Positions 1-7,737 of a DNA stretch of 64,000 nucleotides are shown here, piece by piece. This DNA comes from Comamonadaceae bacterium PBBC1. GTDB taxonomy: Bacteria; Pseudomonadota; Gammaproteobacteria; Burkholderiales; Burkholderiaceae_C. The notes under the pieces are model-generated. The model was given only the letters and a program-made list of their open reading frames with translations. It did not search any database and had not been told where the DNA came from. The number at the start of each line of letters is the position of its first letter. The first letter of the stretch is position 1. Both the position numbers and the translations under genes were made by a program. The stretch lies in NCBI GenBank assembly GCA_002256145.1, contig NKIP01000003.1, forward strand, positions 62,001 to 126,000, written 5' to 3'.

Positions 1-1
1 C

Positions 2-253
2 ACAGAAATCCCGGTGCGTCTGGCCCAACTGAGCAGCGAGCTGGTCTCTCGCTCGCAAGCCAAATGGGTCATGAACCGCGCCACACAGTTCAAGACCGTG
101 GTGCTTGACTTTGAAGGCGTGGCCCACGTCGGCCAAGCCTTTGTGGATGAAGTTTTTCGCGTCTTTGCCACCGCACACCCGCATGTGCGGCTTAAAACCA
201 TGGGCATGACGCCAGAGGTGGCCAAGCTCGTGAGCTTGTTTGGAGGGGCTTGA
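2..253 (+). CDS. STAS-like DUF4325 protein, 3' part only
   Basis: The reading frame is open from the left edge of the window, so the true start lies upstream and only about 83 C-terminal residues are present. The segment reads as the STAS-like DUF4325 fold: a strand TVVLDFEGVAHVGQAFVDE followed by a helix with VFRVFA, and an ending with MTPEVAKLVSLF. DUF4325 domains usually sit at the end of sensor-kinase-like or regulatory proteins. Which partner domain is upstream cannot be seen. The call rests on pattern recognition of the central motif, not on a search. Confidence 0.7.
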   Translation, partial: TEIPVRLAQLSSELVSRSQAKWVMNRATQFKTVVLDFEGVAHVGQAFVDEVFRVFATAHPHVRLKTMGMTPEVAKLVSLFGGA

Positions 254-285
254 TTTGCAGCAGGCGAATGTCCAAAAACGAGGCG

Positions 286-750
286 TCAGCGTGGGCCGCT
301 GCAGGTGCCTGTTTTGGCCATATTGAGTTTGGCAATGGCCGCTCTGCCTTTGGCTTCAGAGACTTTTTCAAGACCCGCGCCCTCGACCACCAGACCGACC
401 TTGATGTATTGGCGAATGAAATACTTCTGACCTGGCTCGACCATCAGCTCCAACGCGTTGGGTGAAAACTCGGACTCGGTTTCAATCTTGTACTTTCTGC
501 CGCCTTCCACTTCGGTGTAAAAAAAGACATCCGGACCACTTTCACCCAGGCACTTGCCGTTGATCCAAATGTCTTTTTTGAGAATCTTGCCCATCCAGCT
601 GTCACGGTAAATGTAGAGGCCCGCTGTGCCTTGACTTGGCGCGTTGAACTCTTTGGACTTTGACGATGAATTTTGGGGCGCCATTTCGACGGTGGCGCAT
701 CCAGAAACCACCAGGGTGGCAGCCAACAGCAGAGCAGAAATTGTTTTCAT
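286..750 (-). CDS. Putative lipoprotein with DUF2846 domain
   Basis: A 154-residue protein starting with a type II signal peptide: a Lys-containing n-region, a hydrophobic stretch, and the lipobox LVVSGC with the lipidated Cys at about residue 18. It is therefore expected to be anchored in the inner or outer membrane facing the periplasm. The mature part (GTAGLYIYRDSWMGK, KIWING-like turn, then a strand-rich region) resembles DUF2846 lipoproteins, whose function is unknown. It is transcribed convergently with the upstream DUF4325 gene and stands alone. Downstream of the start the DNA is AT-rich (780-860) and could hold its promoter. Confidence 0.7.
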   Translation of the reverse strand: MKTISALLLAATLVVSGCATVEMAPQNSSSKSKEFNAPSQGTAGLYIYRDSWMGKILKKDIWINGKCLGESGPDVFFYTEVEGGRKYKIETESEFSPNALELMVEPGQKYFIRQYIKVGLVVEGAGLEKVSEAKGRAAIAKLNMAKTGTCSGPR

Positions 751-948
751 GGTGAGGATTGAGTCGTGAAAACCTTGACAGTTTCACACTTTATGATGAT
801 CTTGATAGCAAATTTTATTTTAAAGATACTTCTAAATAAGCTATTTATTGTTTCCATTTGTACACCCGACCAGCAGGAACCCTTGCTGCAAACCCCTTGC
901 TGCAGCAGCAACTCGGGCTTTGAAAATTAACGGACAAGGCCGCATCAC

Positions 949-1073
949 TCAGACGGCGCAATCAACGCCACCAGCCCCATGCTCATGGCCTCCAGCTCGG
1001 GTTCAGGAAAACCGTGCTGGTCGAACAACGCGTTCATGCCTGCAAAGGCCTGATTCAAAAAGCCGGGCAGCAT
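949..1073 (-). pseudogene. Remnant copy of the 3' end of the CRR6-like gene at 5087-5584
   Basis: About 125 bases closely match the 3' end of the gene at 5087-5584 (bases 5095-5220), on the same strand, with only scattered substitutions. On the minus strand the fragment still ends with Pro-Ser-Glu followed by a stop. No 5' part of the gene is present. The remainder of the gap 751-1203 is AT-rich DNA next to the lipoprotein gene (780-860) and an inverted repeat at 1100-1117. No intact gene is visible in it. Confidence 0.8.
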
Positions 1074-1099
1074 CCCCACCACTGAATGGAAACACCATT

Positions 1100-1117
1100 G
1101 GTAACAAATGCGTTACC
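1100..1117. promoter_or_regulatory. Inverted repeat GGTAAC-N6-GTTACC, possible operator
   Basis: A perfect 6-base inverted repeat, GGTAAC(aaatgc)GTTACC, lies about 87 bases upstream of the antitoxin-like gene at 1204. Autoregulation by an upstream palindrome is usual for HigA-like antitoxins, so this is a plausible operator. No clear -35/-10 pair could be assigned. Confidence 0.4.
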
Positions 1118-1203
1118 CTTAACCAAGGAATTATTGGCCGAGTACAAGGCCCGAAAAAAAGTAACGCACGCCAACACAAGCACTAAGCACAAGAGGTAAG
1201 CCC

Positions 1204-1524
1204 ATGGCACTGACCAGAAACTTCAAAGACACTGTCGTCGAGCGCGTTCAGAGTGACGCATCTTTTGCACAGGCACTCCTGGATGAAGCCGCCACTTTGT
1301 TTCTTAACGGCGAACCCGAAACAGCCCGGCTGATTTTGCGAGACCTGGTCAACGCCACCATGGGCTTTGAGCAACTGGCCGCATTGACGGCCAAGCCCAG
1401 CAAAAGCCTGCACCGGATGCTTTCGCCCAAAGGCAATCCCAGCATGGACAACCTTGCGGCCATTTTCAGGGCCGTGCGCGAGAGGCTTCAGGTCAGCCTG
1501 TCTGCGCATTCGGTTGCGGCTTAG
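1204..1524 (+). CDS. HigA-like addiction-module antidote protein (orphan)
   Basis: A 106-residue DNA-binding protein. It begins MALTRNFKDTV and contains LLRDLVNATMGFEQLAA followed by KSLHRMLSPKGNP, the helix-turn-helix arrangement of the 'probable addiction module antidote protein' family (HigA-like). Such proteins normally follow a small HigB/RelE toxin gene. Here no toxin is visible upstream, where only the CRR6-like remnant lies, nor downstream. It may therefore be a solitary survivor of a broken pair or a stand-alone regulator. The start is supported by an AAGAGG Shine-Dalgarno-like stretch just upstream. Confidence 0.7.
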   Translation: MALTRNFKDTVVERVQSDASFAQALLDEAATLFLNGEPETARLILRDLVNATMGFEQLAALTAKPSKSLHRMLSPKGNPSMDNLAAIFRAVRERLQVSLSAHSVAA

Positions 1525-1553
1525 TGCCTGAGCAAGCCACCGTCACCCAGGAT

Positions 1554-2633
1554 TCACCGCCCCTTGACCGCCTGCAAAGCCATCGCATATTCCTTCGAAA
1601 AATCCGCCCCCAGGTCCGCGCTCGGGTCGACCTTCTGGAAGGCCGCGTACATGATGGCCAGCAGGTGCAGGCCTGAGAACTCGCCGGGCAAACTCTTGAG
1701 CGTGTATTGCTTTGATGGGTTGTTGATGTCCAGCCCGGACTGACCCTTCAAAGCGATTTCGAGGGCGATGCGCTGCATGTCCTTGGGGCCGACTTTGTCG
1801 AAGGTGCGCAGCGCATCGGTCATGTAGGCCACCACGTCCAGCCGCAGGCCGCCGACGGTACCCTCTTGCAAACCCTTGTGCGCCAAGCGCGTACGGGCTT
1901 TTTCGGCCTGCTCCACCACCGGCGATGTCGGGTGCTCTTTGATGATCCGGTTGAACAGACCATCGGCTTCGCGGTCGGCATCGACCGTGTCCAGGTCGGA
2001 CAAGCCCAGCGCCAAGCCGTAAATGCTTTGCGGGTCATCGGGCATCAGGGCCAGCGCATTGCGCAGGTAGGCCACGCCCTCGGCCGGGCGCTTCATGGCC
2101 AGCAGCATGCCGCCCAGGTTGCGCTGTGTGTAAGCGTCTTTCGGGTTGAGGCGCAGCGCCTCTGTGAAAGCCTCTAAAGCCTGCTCGGGCTTGCGCATGC
2201 GGTGGTACGCGTTGCCAATGCCAATCCACGAATGCGCGTGCTTGGGGTCCAGCTGCACGGCCCTTTTCAGGCGAATGATCGCTTCGTCGAACTGGCCCAA
2301 CTCGCTGTAGCAAAGCCCCAGGTTGTAGAGCACGGCGGCATTGTCCGGCTCGTCCTTGTTGACCGCTTCCAGGTAGGGCACGGCCTCGGCCAGCTTGCCC
2401 GCCTTGAGCTTGGGCATGATCATGTCCAGCGCATCCGCATCACGCGGGTAAGTCATCACGCCAATCTCGACATCGTCGACCGTGACGATGGCGTTTTGAC
2501 CGCTGGCCGCGTACTCGGCCGCGAAGTGCACCGTGACCGCCATCTTGAAAGCCTCAGAGCCAATCTGCCGCGCATCGGCTGGCAGCAGGTTCAGGTCGAA
2601 GCGGTGCAGGGGAATCTTGAATTCGGAAATCAT
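1554..2633 (-). CDS. Tetratricopeptide-repeat protein
   Basis: Reading from the ATG at 2633 gives 359 residues beginning MISEFKIPLH. Residues about 85-230 hold several TPR units, for example AAVLYNLGLCYSELGQFDEA, a following HAHSWIGIGNAYHRM unit and YTQRNLGGMLLAM. These build a protein-protein interaction scaffold. An N-terminal strand-rich part and a C-terminal part are not recognised. I chose 2633 because it overlaps the upstream gene's stop in an ATGA arrangement; an in-frame upstream start would run into that gene. It is the last of four genes read as one unit behind AbiEi. No signal peptide is seen, so it should be cytoplasmic. Confidence 0.75.
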   Translation of the reverse strand: MISEFKIPLHRFDLNLLPADARQIGSEAFKMAVTVHFAAEYAASGQNAIVTVDDVEIGVMTYPRDADALDMIMPKLKAGKLAEAVPYLEAVNKDEPDNAAVLYNLGLCYSELGQFDEAIIRLKRAVQLDPKHAHSWIGIGNAYHRMRKPEQALEAFTEALRLNPKDAYTQRNLGGMLLAMKRPAEGVAYLRNALALMPDDPQSIYGLALGLSDLDTVDADREADGLFNRIIKEHPTSPVVEQAEKARTRLAHKGLQEGTVGGLRLDVVAYMTDALRTFDKVGPKDMQRIALEIALKGQSGLDINNPSKQYTLKSLPGEFSGLHLLAIMYAAFQKVDPSADLGADFSKEYAMALQAVKGR

Positions 2634-3424
2634 GAGAGGATTTTGTAGGGACGCCACGCGTACCAGGACGACACGCCCAGCGCTTGCGCCCAGGCATCAA
2701 TAAGGGCGCGGTCGTGCTCGGGGCCTGTGGGCACGGCCGCGCCCGCATCGCGCAAAGCCTCGCCCAGGCCCATGACGCCAGCGGCCCGGTAGGGAATGGC
2801 ATACACGCCAGTGCCCAGCAGCTGGTCGGCCAACAAGGCATAAGCCGCAGGCATGCCCAGCAAAGGCACGGGCACCGTCAAGCGGCCCATGGCCATGGAC
2901 AAGAGCCGCAGGTTTTCTTGCTGAATGAAGTCCATGCCTTCCCGCTGCAAATCGCGCAAAGCCGGGAACTCGTCATGCAGCCACTGGTCCACCCGCATGC
3001 CCACCGGGTAAGACAGCAAGGTCATCAAGGCCCATTGCTCGATCTGGTGCGCGAACATGGGCACGCGCTCCAGGTCGGCGGCGGGCAGCGCCTGCCCACT
3101 GGTCAACAAGGTAGCGGCCTGCTCGGGGCCATCGCCCGTGTCCACAAAATCGAAACGCTGGTCGGGCGGCAAAGCAAAAAAGCGCAAGGCAAAGGCGCAC
3201 TGGTAAGCGACCCAATAGTCCAGCGGCCCACTGCCCGGCCGGTACCGCAGCACATGGGCGGCGGCACCGTGGCGGGCTTTCTGGAGAGTGGCTTGGATGC
3301 TGAGCGAACTGTCAGGCTGAAATTCGACGGGACACCCGCTGAGGGCTTCAACCCGCTGCACGATGCCCAGCGTTTCCGGGCGTAGATTTTTCATGTGCTG
3401 ATTATCGGGGCTGGGAGGGTTCAT
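2630..3424 (-). CDS. Unknown protein in the AbiE-TPR operon
   Basis: A 264-residue protein beginning MNPPSPDNQHMKNLRPETLG from the ATG at 3424, which has a GATGAGG ribosome-binding stretch just upstream. An alternative start is MKNLRPETL at 3394. It is Trp- and Leu-rich, has no signal peptide and no certain membrane span, and contains a conserved-looking core around DYWVAYQCAFALRFF. I do not recognise the family. It starts 4 bases after the stop of the AbiEii gene, and its own stop overlaps the start of the TPR gene, so all three are probably translated together. A role alongside the TPR protein is likely, but no function can be assigned. Confidence 0.6.
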   Translation of the reverse strand: MNPPSPDNQHMKNLRPETLGIVQRVEALSGCPVEFQPDSSLSIQATLQKARHGAAAHVLRYRPGSGPLDYWVAYQCAFALRFFALPPDQRFDFVDTGDGPEQAATLLTSGQALPAADLERVPMFAHQIEQWALMTLLSYPVGMRVDQWLHDEFPALRDLQREGMDFIQQENLRLLSMAMGRLTVPVPLLGMPAAYALLADQLLGTGVYAIPYRAAGVMGLGEALRDAGAAVPTGPEHDRALIDAWAQALGVSSWYAWRPYKILS

Positions 3425-3428
3425 GGCC

Positions 3429-4451
3429 TCATCTGCCCTGAGCATTGATGTCTGTTTGCAAGCCAGAACAAATTTCCATGATTTCAGCGAAGGTTGAAGC
3501 ACTCGATGCCAGCAACCCATCATCGAGCATCGCCAAATAATCTCGCTCCAGAGATTCGAGAGCGCCACCTTCTGGAACCAATTGAATCACGCCGGACACT
3601 GCCGACGCATAGTCAATCCAGACCTTGTTCGCGTCTTTTTCAGCAAAGAACATGGCCTTGTGCTCCGCCACCGCTGTGGCCAGCGGCTGATCTTTCATGG
3701 CGACCTGTGCATGGCCCGATTTCGCCATCGCGGCCAAGTCGTACCAATGCCGCGAATACCGTTCCCCGCGCAATCGCCCTTGCAGGCTGTAAACGTGCGC
3801 CGCAGTTGCCTTTTCCCAAAACGTCCTTTCGGCCCCCATCACCAAAGGCTCAGCTGTTGGGAAACTGATCTGAGCGATGGCTGGAGCCATGTCACACGCA
3901 ACCGTGTGCCGTTGGTGCGGCTCACCCGTCGCGCGGCCGCCAAACTCCAATTGAATCGTCGATGCCGCATAGCCCGTCCCAAGCTTGATCGGGTCATACG
4001 TAAGCATGATCTTTTCACTCTCTTTGCCAGAAATCGACAATCGAGCCTGAACACCATCGCGCTCTATCGCAGATTCCAGGATCGGTTTGACTGAAGTTTG
4101 AATCCACCCGGGTAAGCGATCACGCACGGCATCGGTGATTTTTTTGGCCTGGCTTGAGGAGGCTGGAATTGGATTGCTGTCTCGCAAAAGGTCTGGAACC
4201 ACTTCGCGGATGTCGTAGGTCAAATCAACATCTTCAGAAAATCGGTCAATGATCTTGTAGACCTTGGACAAGGATGTGCCACCCTTGAAAGTCAGTTTTT
4301 CAGCAAGCGCCGATGTGTAAATCGCGGACAAGGTCCAAACGACCCAAATGTCTTTTTCAAGCAAATGGGGCGGTCGGCCCGTGGCCGCTGCGGCAACTTC
4401 GAGTGCTTCGGCTTGATCTGCGCGGCTCAGTGCGAACCAAGACTCAGCCAC
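3429..4451 (-). CDS. AbiEii-type nucleotidyltransferase toxin
   Basis: Toxin half of a type IV abortive-infection AbiE system. AbiEii proteins are nucleotidyltransferases of the DUF1814 family that arrest growth on phage infection. The characteristic KGGTSLSKVY segment is followed by SEDVDLTYDI, which supplies the acidic metal-binding residues. I place the start at the GTG at 4451 (VAESWFALSRADQ, 340 aa), because a GAGGTG ribosome-binding sequence precedes it and it overlaps the antitoxin gene by 8 bases. A longer in-frame extension to 4598 reads inside AbiEi and looks spurious. The operator for the pair is at 5051-5082. Confidence 0.88.
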   Translation of the reverse strand: MAESWFALSRADQAEALEVAAAATGRPPHLLEKDIWVVWTLSAIYTSALAEKLTFKGGTSLSKVYKIIDRFSEDVDLTYDIREVVPDLLRDSNPIPASSSQAKKITDAVRDRLPGWIQTSVKPILESAIERDGVQARLSISGKESEKIMLTYDPIKLGTGYAASTIQLEFGGRATGEPHQRHTVACDMAPAIAQISFPTAEPLVMGAERTFWEKATAAHVYSLQGRLRGERYSRHWYDLAAMAKSGHAQVAMKDQPLATAVAEHKAMFFAEKDANKVWIDYASAVSGVIQLVPEGGALESLERDYLAMLDDGLLASSASTFAEIMEICSGLQTDINAQGR

Positions 4452-5037
4452 CAGACACCTCACTGACCGCCTTGGCCATCCAGCTGGGCAACAGGTTTCT
4501 GGCCCCGCGCATGGCGGCCCACTCTTGGGCCTCCAACACGCCATGCAGCGTCTGCAATGCAGCGGGCGCATGGTCTGGCCCCAGCCACAAAAGCGCACGA
4601 ATAGCTTGGCCTGCAGGGCGTTTGCCCATGGACATTTGCCAACGGTTGCCGTGTTTGAGTTCCACTTCGCGATGGCCCAAATGCAGGCGACGTGATGGCC
4701 CTGTCGTCAGAAAAATCTCTTTGATCGGCACCTGAGTCGTTAGACCCAAAGCATTGGCCTCGGCTGCGCCGCTGGGCACCACCACTTCACCGCTGGCCGC
4801 TTCAATCGCCTCGACAACGGATTCGGTAGAAGGCGGGCGCACACCAAAGCGACCCTGCACAGGCAGGGCGTACACGCCACGCCCCACCCTCAAAAGCAGC
4901 CCCTCTTTGGTCAAACGGGTGAGCGTTTGGTCAATGGCAGCTCGAGTCCCCAGGTGAAGGAATTCCTTGGGCGAAAGCAAGCCCCCCTCTGGCAGGGAGT
5001 GGGCGACTGACAAAACAGCTTGGGCAAGTTGACTCAT
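4444..5037 (-). CDS. AbiEi-type antitoxin and autorepressor (DUF6088-like)
   Basis: A 197-residue antitoxin. Residues about 1-65 form a winged helix (LPEGGLLSPKEFLHLGTRAAI, then LTKEGLLLRVGRGVYALP, whose end is the typical AbiEi wing). The C-terminal part, with VVPSGAAEANALGLTTQVP, fits the DUF6088 antitoxin domain. AbiEi proteins neutralise AbiEii without stable binding and repress their own promoter through inverted repeats. A matching 10-base inverted repeat lies 14-45 bases upstream of this start. The gene overlaps abiEii and leads a four-gene operon that also holds an unknown protein and a TPR protein. Confidence 0.88.
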   Translation of the reverse strand: MSQLAQAVLSVAHSLPEGGLLSPKEFLHLGTRAAIDQTLTRLTKEGLLLRVGRGVYALPVQGRFGVRPPSTESVVEAIEAASGEVVVPSGAAEANALGLTTQVPIKEIFLTTGPSRRLHLGHREVELKHGNRWQMSMGKRPAGQAIRALLWLGPDHAPAALQTLHGVLEAQEWAAMRGARNLLPSWMAKAVSEVSGG

Positions 5038-5050
5038 GGGCTGGCCTCAA

Positions 5051-5082
5051 TTTGTCAGAAGTATATGAGAGTTTCTGACAAA
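5051..5082. promoter_or_regulatory. AbiEi operator: 10-bp perfect inverted repeat
   Basis: TTTGTCAGAA at 5051-5060 and its exact reverse complement TTCTGACAAA at 5073-5082 are separated by 12 bases. They lie directly upstream of the AbiEi start (5037) and downstream of the stop of the neighbouring gene at 5087. AbiEi antitoxins are known to bind paired inverted repeats at their own promoter. The sequence fits that role well. Confidence 0.8.
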
Positions 5083-5086
5083 ACGC

Positions 5087-5584
5087 CTATTCTTCAGACG
5101 GCGCAATCAAAGCCACCAGCCCCATGCTCATGGCCTCCAGCTCGTGCTCTGGAAAACCATGCTGATCGAACAGCGCGTTCATGCCTGCAAAGGCCTGGTT
5201 CAAAAAGCCGGGCAGCAGCGCCGGATCGATGAGCACCGCGCCACGGCCGGGAAACTCCACGCCGCAGCAGCACGAACCCAAAATCTTGATGCTGTCGTCC
5301 ACCTGGTTTAAAAAGAAACCCCAGTAAGGCCACTGGGCGGCCAGCCGCTTGAGGAAATGGCGCACCTCGGGAATGTCTACCAGCTCACGCGGATCGTGGT
5401 TGTAGCCGTCCACCACCAGACTCATCTGCCCCCGGTAGAGCCAAGCGTCTTCACGCGTGGCGGTGAACACCTTGAGTGAATCCAGCACCGAAGCCAGATC
5501 TTGTTGCACCACCTGCCGCCTGGAAATCAACAGGACAACAGGGTCGGTCACGCCTTTGCGCAGGTCAAGTCGAGGTGGGGTCAT
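5087..5584 (-). CDS. Conserved protein resembling the CRR6/DUF1817 family
   Basis: Read from the ATG at 5584 (MTPPRLDLRKG) this is 165 residues. A longer frame to 5755 would run across the methyltransferase operator and is unlikely. The segment DGYNHDPRELVDIPEVRHFL, followed by WPYWGFFLNQ, resembles the chlororespiratory-reduction-6 (DUF1817) domain, whose role in bacteria is unknown. The match is by eye and moderate. The C-terminal third holds a Cys-rich GSCCCG. The last 125 bases exist a second time at 949-1073. The gene is divergent from the methyltransferase operon and shares the 5585-5729 intergenic region with it. Confidence 0.55.
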   Translation of the reverse strand: MTPPRLDLRKGVTDPVVLLISRRQVVQQDLASVLDSLKVFTATREDAWLYRGQMSLVVDGYNHDPRELVDIPEVRHFLKRLAAQWPYWGFFLNQVDDSIKILGSCCCGVEFPGRGAVLIDPALLPGFLNQAFAGMNALFDQHGFPEHELEAMSMGLVALIAPSEE

Positions 5585-5679
5585 GGGCGGGTATTTTGAT
5601 GGCCGGAACTTGTGGACATCAAATGATGCCAATTTTTGAGAGGAGGTAGCATCATTTTTAAACTGTATAAATAAACATA

Positions 5680-5716
5680 GGGAACAATTTCGGACATAAT
5701 GACCGAAATTGTTCCC
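5680..5716. promoter_or_regulatory. 14-bp perfect inverted repeat upstream of the methyltransferase, likely operator
   Basis: GGGAACAATTTCGG (5680-5693) and its exact reverse complement CCGAAATTGTTCCC (5703-5716) are separated by 9 bases and end 13 bases before the methyltransferase ATG at 5730. An AT-rich stretch with TGTATAAAT (5664-5672) just upstream may be a -10 region. EcoRII/SsoII-type methyltransferases are known to repress their own genes through an N-terminal helix-turn-helix, so this is the expected kind of site. As RNA it would also form a strong hairpin near the ribosome-binding site. Confidence 0.75.
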
Positions 5717-5729
5717 GCCGAAAAAAATC

Positions 5730-6986
5730 ATGATACTCACAACTGAAGACACCAAGCACTTTGACTCTTACCTCGAAGCGGCCAAAAAAGCGCACCCTGA
5801 AATGGACATCGCTAAACGACTCGGTATCACCGAAAGAACGCTTAGGCGATGGAAATCAGGCGATGTCGTTGCGCCGCAGTTGGCCATTGAAGAGCTGCAG
5901 CGTCTGCTGAACTTTGGGCCGATTCACACAGGAACGGGTGACTTCAAATTCATTGATCTCTTTGCTGGCGTCGGCGGTATTCGTGTGGCGTTTGAATCAA
6001 TTGGCGGTGAATGCGTTTTTACGAGCGAATGGGACGACTACGCACAAAAAACCTACGCTGCGAACTTTCCCGGTGGACATGCCATCAACGGCGACATAAC
6101 TCAAATCGACGAAGAGGATATACCTGACCATGACGTCTTGCTTGGTGGTTTTCCGTGCCAGCCTTTCTCCATCGCAGGCGTCTCCAAGAAAAATGCCTTA
6201 GGTCGAGCTCATGGCTTTGAGGATGAAACGCAAGGTACTTTGTTTTTTGACGTTGCCCGCATCATTGCCAAAAAACAACCTAGAGCCTTCCTGCTGGAAA
6301 ACGTCAAAAACCTTCAGTCCCATGACAAGGGTCGTACTTTTGATGTGATCCGCCGAACACTGCAAGACGCATTGGGCTATCAGGTCTTCGTCAAGGTAAT
6401 TGATGGAGCTCACTTTGTTCCACAACACCGCGAACGTATTCTGATTGTCGGATTCCGCGACCCCGTTCCATTTGACTGGGATTCGGTGGTGTTACCTGAA
6501 AAAGGCAATCGAAAACTTGGCGAAATTCTTCACAAGAAATCTGATGAACCTTTCATCGAACTGGATGGGGATCGCTACTACGATCACAAAACCAAGAAGG
6601 TTCTTGACAAGTACACACTGACAGATAACTTGTGGGCGTATTTGCAAAACTACAAGAAAAAACACCAAGAAGCAGGCAACGGTTTTGGCTTTGGCATGGT
6701 CACAGCGGAGAGCGTGACGCGTACCTTGTCTGCACGCTACTACAAGGACGGATCGGAAATCCTTTTAAGCCAAGGTAGCAAGAAGAATCCAAGACGGCTG
6801 ACACCTCGTGAATGTGCTCGTCTGATGGGCTTCCCAGACACTTTCAAAATTCCGGTGTCTGACACAAGGGCGTACAAACAATTTGGCAATTCAGTGGTGG
6901 TTCCAGTCATGAAAGCCGTAGCACAGGCCATGCGCGAACACATTGTCTTGCCGGATAAAGCCAATCAGAATTCCCGCACACGTTAA
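5730..6986 (+). CDS. DNA (cytosine-5) methyltransferase with N-terminal HTH
   Basis: 418 residues from the ATG at 5730. Residues about 25-45 form a helix-turn-helix ([20 protein letters not shown]), the autoregulatory head typical of M.EcoRII/M.SsoII relatives. C5-methyltransferase motifs follow in order: motif [12 protein letters not shown] (AdoMet binding), motif [14 protein letters not shown] with the catalytic Cys at about 143, motif VI ENVKNL, motif VIII QHRERI, and motif [10 protein letters not shown]. It protects host DNA from the endonuclease encoded at 7718. The accompanying EcoRII-like nuclease and Vsr suggest a CCWGG-type target (inference). Base composition is visibly richer in AT than the flanks, as expected for transferred DNA. 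Confidence 0.93.
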   Translation: MILTTEDTKHFDSYLEAAKKAHPEMDIAKRLGITERTLRRWKSGDVVAPQLAIEELQRLLNFGPIHTGTGDFKFIDLFAGVGGIRVAFESIGGECVFTSEWDDYAQKTYAANFPGGHAINGDITQIDEEDIPDHDVLLGGFPCQPFSIAGVSKKNALGRAHGFEDETQGTLFFDVARIIAKKQPRAFLLENVKNLQSHDKGRTFDVIRRTLQDALGYQVFVKVIDGAHFVPQHRERILIVGFRDPVPFDWDSVVLPEKGNRKLGEILHKKSDEPFIELDGDRYYDHKTKKVLDKYTLTDNLWAYLQNYKKKHQEAGNGFGFGMVTAESVTRTLSARYYKDGSEILLSQGSKKNPRRLTPRECARLMGFPDTFKIPVSDTRAYKQFGNSVVVPVMKAVAQAMREHIVLPDKANQNSRTR

Positions 6987-7009
6987 CTCTGACAACCCAA
7001 GGAGGCATC

Positions 7010-7285
7010 ATGCAAAACCAAGTACGTGTACCCGAACTGCCTGGAAAATCTCGCCTTGCACTTGAGCGATGGTTTTACAAACTAAATGCAAGTGGCTTGT
7101 TGTTCAATCCGGACGATCGCCCAGAAAGCATCATCTCAATCGACACAGGTGAACAACTGTTCTCGGCTGCCGAGTGCCGAATTTTGAATGAGTCACTTGA
7201 TCGCCTGTTTGAACATCACGGTGACACAGTGCGCGAAGTAGCGCTCAAGTACTTTTACAAAGCGATGGGCATAAAGCCTGACTAA
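7010..7285 (+). CDS. Unknown 91-aa protein in the restriction-modification operon
   Basis: A small protein with an excellent AGGAGG ribosome-binding site eight bases before its ATG. It is placed between the methyltransferase and vsr with 23-base and 8-base gaps, so it is clearly part of the operon. It is moderately charged and appears helical, with no cysteines except one, no signal peptide and no helix-turn-helix that I can recognise. It does not look like a standard C (controller) protein. Possible roles are a regulator, an accessory subunit of the nuclease, or an unrelated passenger. I do not recognise the family. Confidence 0.75.
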   Translation: MQNQVRVPELPGKSRLALERWFYKLNASGLLFNPDDRPESIISIDTGEQLFSAAECRILNESLDRLFEHHGDTVREVALKYFYKAMGIKPD

Positions 7286-7293
7286 ACATCCGC

Positions 7294-7737
7294 GTGACTG
7301 ATGTTGTAGACAAAGCCACGCGAAGCCGGATGATGTCCGGAATTCGCAGCAAAGACACGAAACCCGAACTTATTGTGCGGAAGTATCTCCATGCACAGGG
7401 GTTTCGCTTCCGACTCAATGTCAACTCTTTGCCGGGTAGACCGGACCTTGTATTGCCACGCTGGCGCACTGTGGTTTTTGTTCATGGATGTTTCTGGCAT
7501 CGACATGCTGGTTGTCGTTTTACTTACACCCCCAAGTCGCGCACAGAATTTTGGCAAAAGAAATTTGAGCAGAATATTCAAAGAGATGCAGCTGCAGTTT
7601 TGGCCCTAAAAAAATTGGGATGGCATGTCATTGTTCTTTGGGAATGCACTCTTAAAAACAATGGATGTCAACCAACGCTAGCGGAGTTGGCCGTAAAAAT
7701 CAGGGAAAGATTAGGTAATGAACACAACAACGATTGA
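7294..7737 (+). CDS. vsr: Very short patch repair endonuclease Vsr
   Basis: A 147-residue T:G-mismatch-specific nicking enzyme that repairs deamination at sites methylated by C5 methyltransferases. Diagnostic segments are TRSRMMSGIRSKDTKPEL at the N-terminus and LPGRPDLVLPRWR with the catalytic Asp, followed by FVHGCFWHRH with zinc and active-site His/Cys residues. It starts at a GTG eight bases after the upstream small gene and its last 20 bases overlap the endonuclease gene. The pairing with a Dcm-like methyltransferase is the usual context. Confidence 0.95.
   Translation: MTDVVDKATRSRMMSGIRSKDTKPELIVRKYLHAQGFRFRLNVNSLPGRPDLVLPRWRTVVFVHGCFWHRHAGCRFTYTPKSRTEFWQKKFEQNIQRDAAAVLALKKLGWHVIVLWECTLKNNGCQPTLAELAVKIRERLGNEHNND

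Noticed and set aside
848-1186. 112-codon plus-strand frame in the first gap
   Set aside because: It runs across the reverse of the CRR6-like remnant and an operator-like repeat, and has no domain or ribosome-binding site.
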